DNA of 7,266 bases from Candidatus Phaeomarinibacter sp. GTDB taxonomy: Bacteria; Pseudomonadota; Alphaproteobacteria; CGMCC-115125. Position 1 is the stretch's first letter. The number at the start of each line of letters is the position of its first letter. Location of the stretch: the NCBI GenBank assembly GCA_028279995.1, contig JANQMQ010000217.1, positions 1-7,266 on the forward strand, given 5' to 3'. Shown piece by piece: positions 5,559-7,266 of this stretch. The translations under genes and the position numbers were made by a program. The notes under the pieces were generated by a model. It worked only from the letters and a program-made list of their open reading frames with translations. It made no database searches and was not told the DNA's origin.

Positions 5559-5752
5559 TTCAGGGCTGATTCTGACCCCTTAAGCGAGGGGTTGGTTGGG
5601 GAGTCAAGCAGGCTATTGGACACAACAGCCAGACCGACCTTCTCATCGTGATGTCAGCCAGCCTCAGATCACCAGTCTTGTCAGGTGCGTCGTGGTTGCC
5701 ACCCGCCAGACCTGCCGTTCCCGGCCCGCAATAAACGGAAAAACCCAGTCCC

Positions 5753-6859
5753 ATGAAGATCACGATTGAACGCGGCGCTCTCCTCAAGGCCCTCAATCAC
5801 GTGCAAAGCGTGGTGGAACGGCGCAACACGATCCCCATTCTGGCCAATGTGCTGCTCTCCGCGGATGACGGCCAGTTGAGCCTCACTGCCACCGATCTGG
5901 ATATCGAGATTGTGGAAGGTGTGCCGGCGGATGTGGCGTCGGGCGGTGGCACGACGGCTCCGGCCCACACCATGTACGACATCGTCCGCAAGCTGCCGGA
6001 CGGCGCGCAGGTCGAGGTCAATCACGACACCGAGTCCGGCAAGGTCACCGTGGTCGCCGGCCGCTCCCGCTTTGCCCTGCAGAGCCTGCCGCGCGAAGAC
6101 TTCCCCGCCGCTGCCGCAGGGGACCTGCCTTACAGCTTCGAGATTTCGACGAAGGACCTGTTCCGCCTCGTCGAGAAGACCCGGTTTGCGATCTCAACGG
6201 AAGAGACCCGCTATTACCTGAACGGCATCTACCTTCATACGGTAGACGGCAAGCTGCGTGCGGTCGCAACCGACGGTCACCGTCTCGCCCGCGTTGACAT
6301 GCCCATGCCGAGCGGCGCCGACGGGATGCCCGGCATCATCGTGCCGCGCAAGACCGTGACGGAACTTCTCAAGTTGTTGGAAGCCAGCGAAGACAGCGTG
6401 AAGATCGCCGTCTCCGATACCAAGATCCGGTTTGACCTGGGCGGCGTGACGCTGACGTCCAAACTCATCGACGGCACCTTCCCGGACTATGGCCGGGTCA
6501 TTCCGTCCGAGAATGACAAGTCCATGGAAGTGGACGGCAAGCTGTTCGCCTCTGCCGTGGATCGTGTGTCGACCATTTCGACCGAGCGCAGCCGCGCCGT
6601 GAAGCTCGATCTGGACGACGGCAAGGTCACGCTCGCCGTCAACAACCCGGATTCAGGCTCGGCAACCGAAGAGCTCGGCGTCGACTACAAGGGCGATGCG
6701 CTGGAGATCGGCTTCAACGCCCGCTACCTGCTCGACATTACACAGCAGCTGGATGGCCCGACGGCGCATTTCGAACTGTCGGATGCTGGCTCACCCACCG
6801 TGGTGCGCGATACCGACGATGCAGAGGCACTCTACGTGCTGATGCCCATGCGCGTCTGA
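5753..6859 (+). CDS. dnaN: DNA polymerase III beta subunit (sliding clamp)
   Basis: A 368-residue protein of full family length (about 366-375). Three similar clamp folds cover about 1-120, 128-245 and 250-368; two subunits close a ring around DNA and tether the polymerase. Family motifs are RNTIPILANVLL (24-35), ATDLDIEI (46-53), SRFALQSLPREDFP (105-118), RYYLNGIYLH (153-162), ATDGHRLA (172-179), LIDGTFPDYGRVIP (238-251) and the C-terminal YVLMPMRV. TDGHRL (173-178), P244 and M364 fall where the E. coli clamp forms the pocket that binds polymerase, Hda and other partners. The ATG has no clear Shine-Dalgarno, but the protein start MKITIERGAL is canonical. It precedes recF on the same strand, with no terminator between. 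Confidence 0.99.
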   Translation: MKITIERGALLKALNHVQSVVERRNTIPILANVLLSADDGQLSLTATDLDIEIVEGVPADVASGGGTTAPAHTMYDIVRKLPDGAQVEVNHDTESGKVTVVAGRSRFALQSLPREDFPAAAAGDLPYSFEISTKDLFRLVEKTRFAISTEETRYYLNGIYLHTVDGKLRAVATDGHRLARVDMPMPSGADGMPGIIVPRKTVTELLKLLEASEDSVKIAVSDTKIRFDLGGVTLTSKLIDGTFPDYGRVIPSENDKSMEVDGKLFASAVDRVSTISTERSRAVKLDLDDGKVTLAVNNPDSGSATEELGVDYKGDALEIGFNARYLLDITQQLDGPTAHFELSDAGSPTVVRDTDDAEALYVLMPMRV

Positions 6860-6931
6860 GGCGCCGCTGACGCCGGATAACCTGAAAGGCATTTATTGAC
6901 CCTTGCTGAAACCATCCCACCCGTGACGACG

Positions 6932-7266
6932 ATGACACCTGAACCTCAGGGGTCTGTCGCGTCTGCACGGCTGGCGGTGCTTCGGCTGGTGGTCACAGGC
7001 TTTCGCAACCATGTGCGCACCGCGCTCGCACTGGACAATCGCTGCGTTGTGCTGGTGGGCGAAAACGGGGCCGGCAAGACAAACATCCTTGAAGCTGTCT
7101 CCTTCCTGACGCCGGGCCGAGGCCTGCGCGGCGTGCGTCTGTCAGACGTTTCCACCCGTGACATGTCAGCCGGAGAAGACGCAGTTGCTGAGCAGCCCTG
7201 GGGCGTTGCCGCTACGGTCTTGACGCCGGAGGGCACGGTCGATCTGGGCACCGGCATCGGCCGTAC
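6932..7266 (+). CDS. recF: DNA replication and repair protein RecF, N-terminal part (cut by right edge)
   Basis: An open frame continues past the window end. LRLVVTGFRNHVRTALAL (17-34) is the typical RecF opening, and GENGAGKT (43-50) followed by NILEAVSFLTPGRGLR (51-66) is its Walker A region. RecF is an SMC-like ATPase that, with RecO and RecR, helps load RecA at single-strand gaps. The signature and Walker B motifs lie beyond the edge. I chose the ATG at 6932. An in-frame GTG (6923) and TTG (6896) lie upstream, and the TTG has AAGG (6886-6889) 6 bases before it, so the true start may be 6896. No terminator separates it from dnaN, which fits a dnaN-recF operon. Confidence 0.93.
   Translation, partial: MTPEPQGSVASARLAVLRLVVTGFRNHVRTALALDNRCVVLVGENGAGKTNILEAVSFLTPGRGLRGVRLSDVSTRDMSAGEDAVAEQPWGVAATVLTPEGTVDLGTGIGR

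Larger units (their letters stand above)
5241..5752. other. 512-base gap upstream of dnaN
   Basis: This stretch contains the 5' end of the minus-strand gene's transcript, a terminator-like hairpin (5507-5530), the probable dnaN promoter (5528-5558), two GANTC sites (5568-5572, 5601-5605), an ACCCCT/AGGGGT hairpin (5575-5592) and a dnaN leader of nearly 190 bases. No gene above chance is evident. A 27-codon frame at 5651-5734 lacks a ribosome binding site. Confidence 0.5.

Overview
The window is chromosomal DNA from an alphaproteobacterium. The evidence is the content and order of the housekeeping genes (rpsT, dnaA, dnaN and recF in one neighbourhood), the sequences of S20, DnaA and the beta clamp, high G+C, and a marked scarcity of GANTC, the site of the cell-cycle methylase CcrM. 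I cannot name a genus. A Parvibaculum-like or related marine lineage is possible but is only an impression.

Layout. Positions 1-255 hold the N-terminal 85 residues of an aldo/keto reductase on the minus strand, cut by the left edge. Diverging from it is a LysR-family regulator (368-1276). Overlapping dyads between the two reach into the regulator's start codon. A well-formed promoter (1351-1379) drives rpsT (1485-1754), which ends at a strong intrinsic terminator. About 750 bases without a credible gene follow (1820-2568). They contain two hairpins sharing a 10-base motif, a possible promoter, a 150-base AT-rich block dense in dyads with an IHF-like site, and a strongly G-rich, C-poor stretch. 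Then come a single-domain rhodanese (2569-3003) and dnaA (3114-4694). The 110-base gap before dnaA carries two hairpins, the second touching the dnaA ribosome binding site.

A perfect 16-bp bidirectional terminator (4723-4757) separates dnaA from a convergent gene for a small glyoxalase-related-domain protein (4776-5240, minus strand). After a 512-base gap with a terminator-like hairpin and a promoter come dnaN (5753-6859) and the start of recF (from 6932 or 6896, cut by the right edge).

How the genes fit together. DnaA initiates chromosome replication, DnaN is the sliding clamp that also takes part in inactivating DnaA-ATP, and RecF handles gaps at stalled forks. S20 is a ribosomal protein often found next to dnaA in alphaproteobacteria. 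The reductase/LysR pair looks like an unrelated metabolic module. No new multi-gene system is evident. What deserves attention is non-coding: the leader of dnaA, the 750-base region upstream of the rhodanese, and the distribution of GANTC sites.
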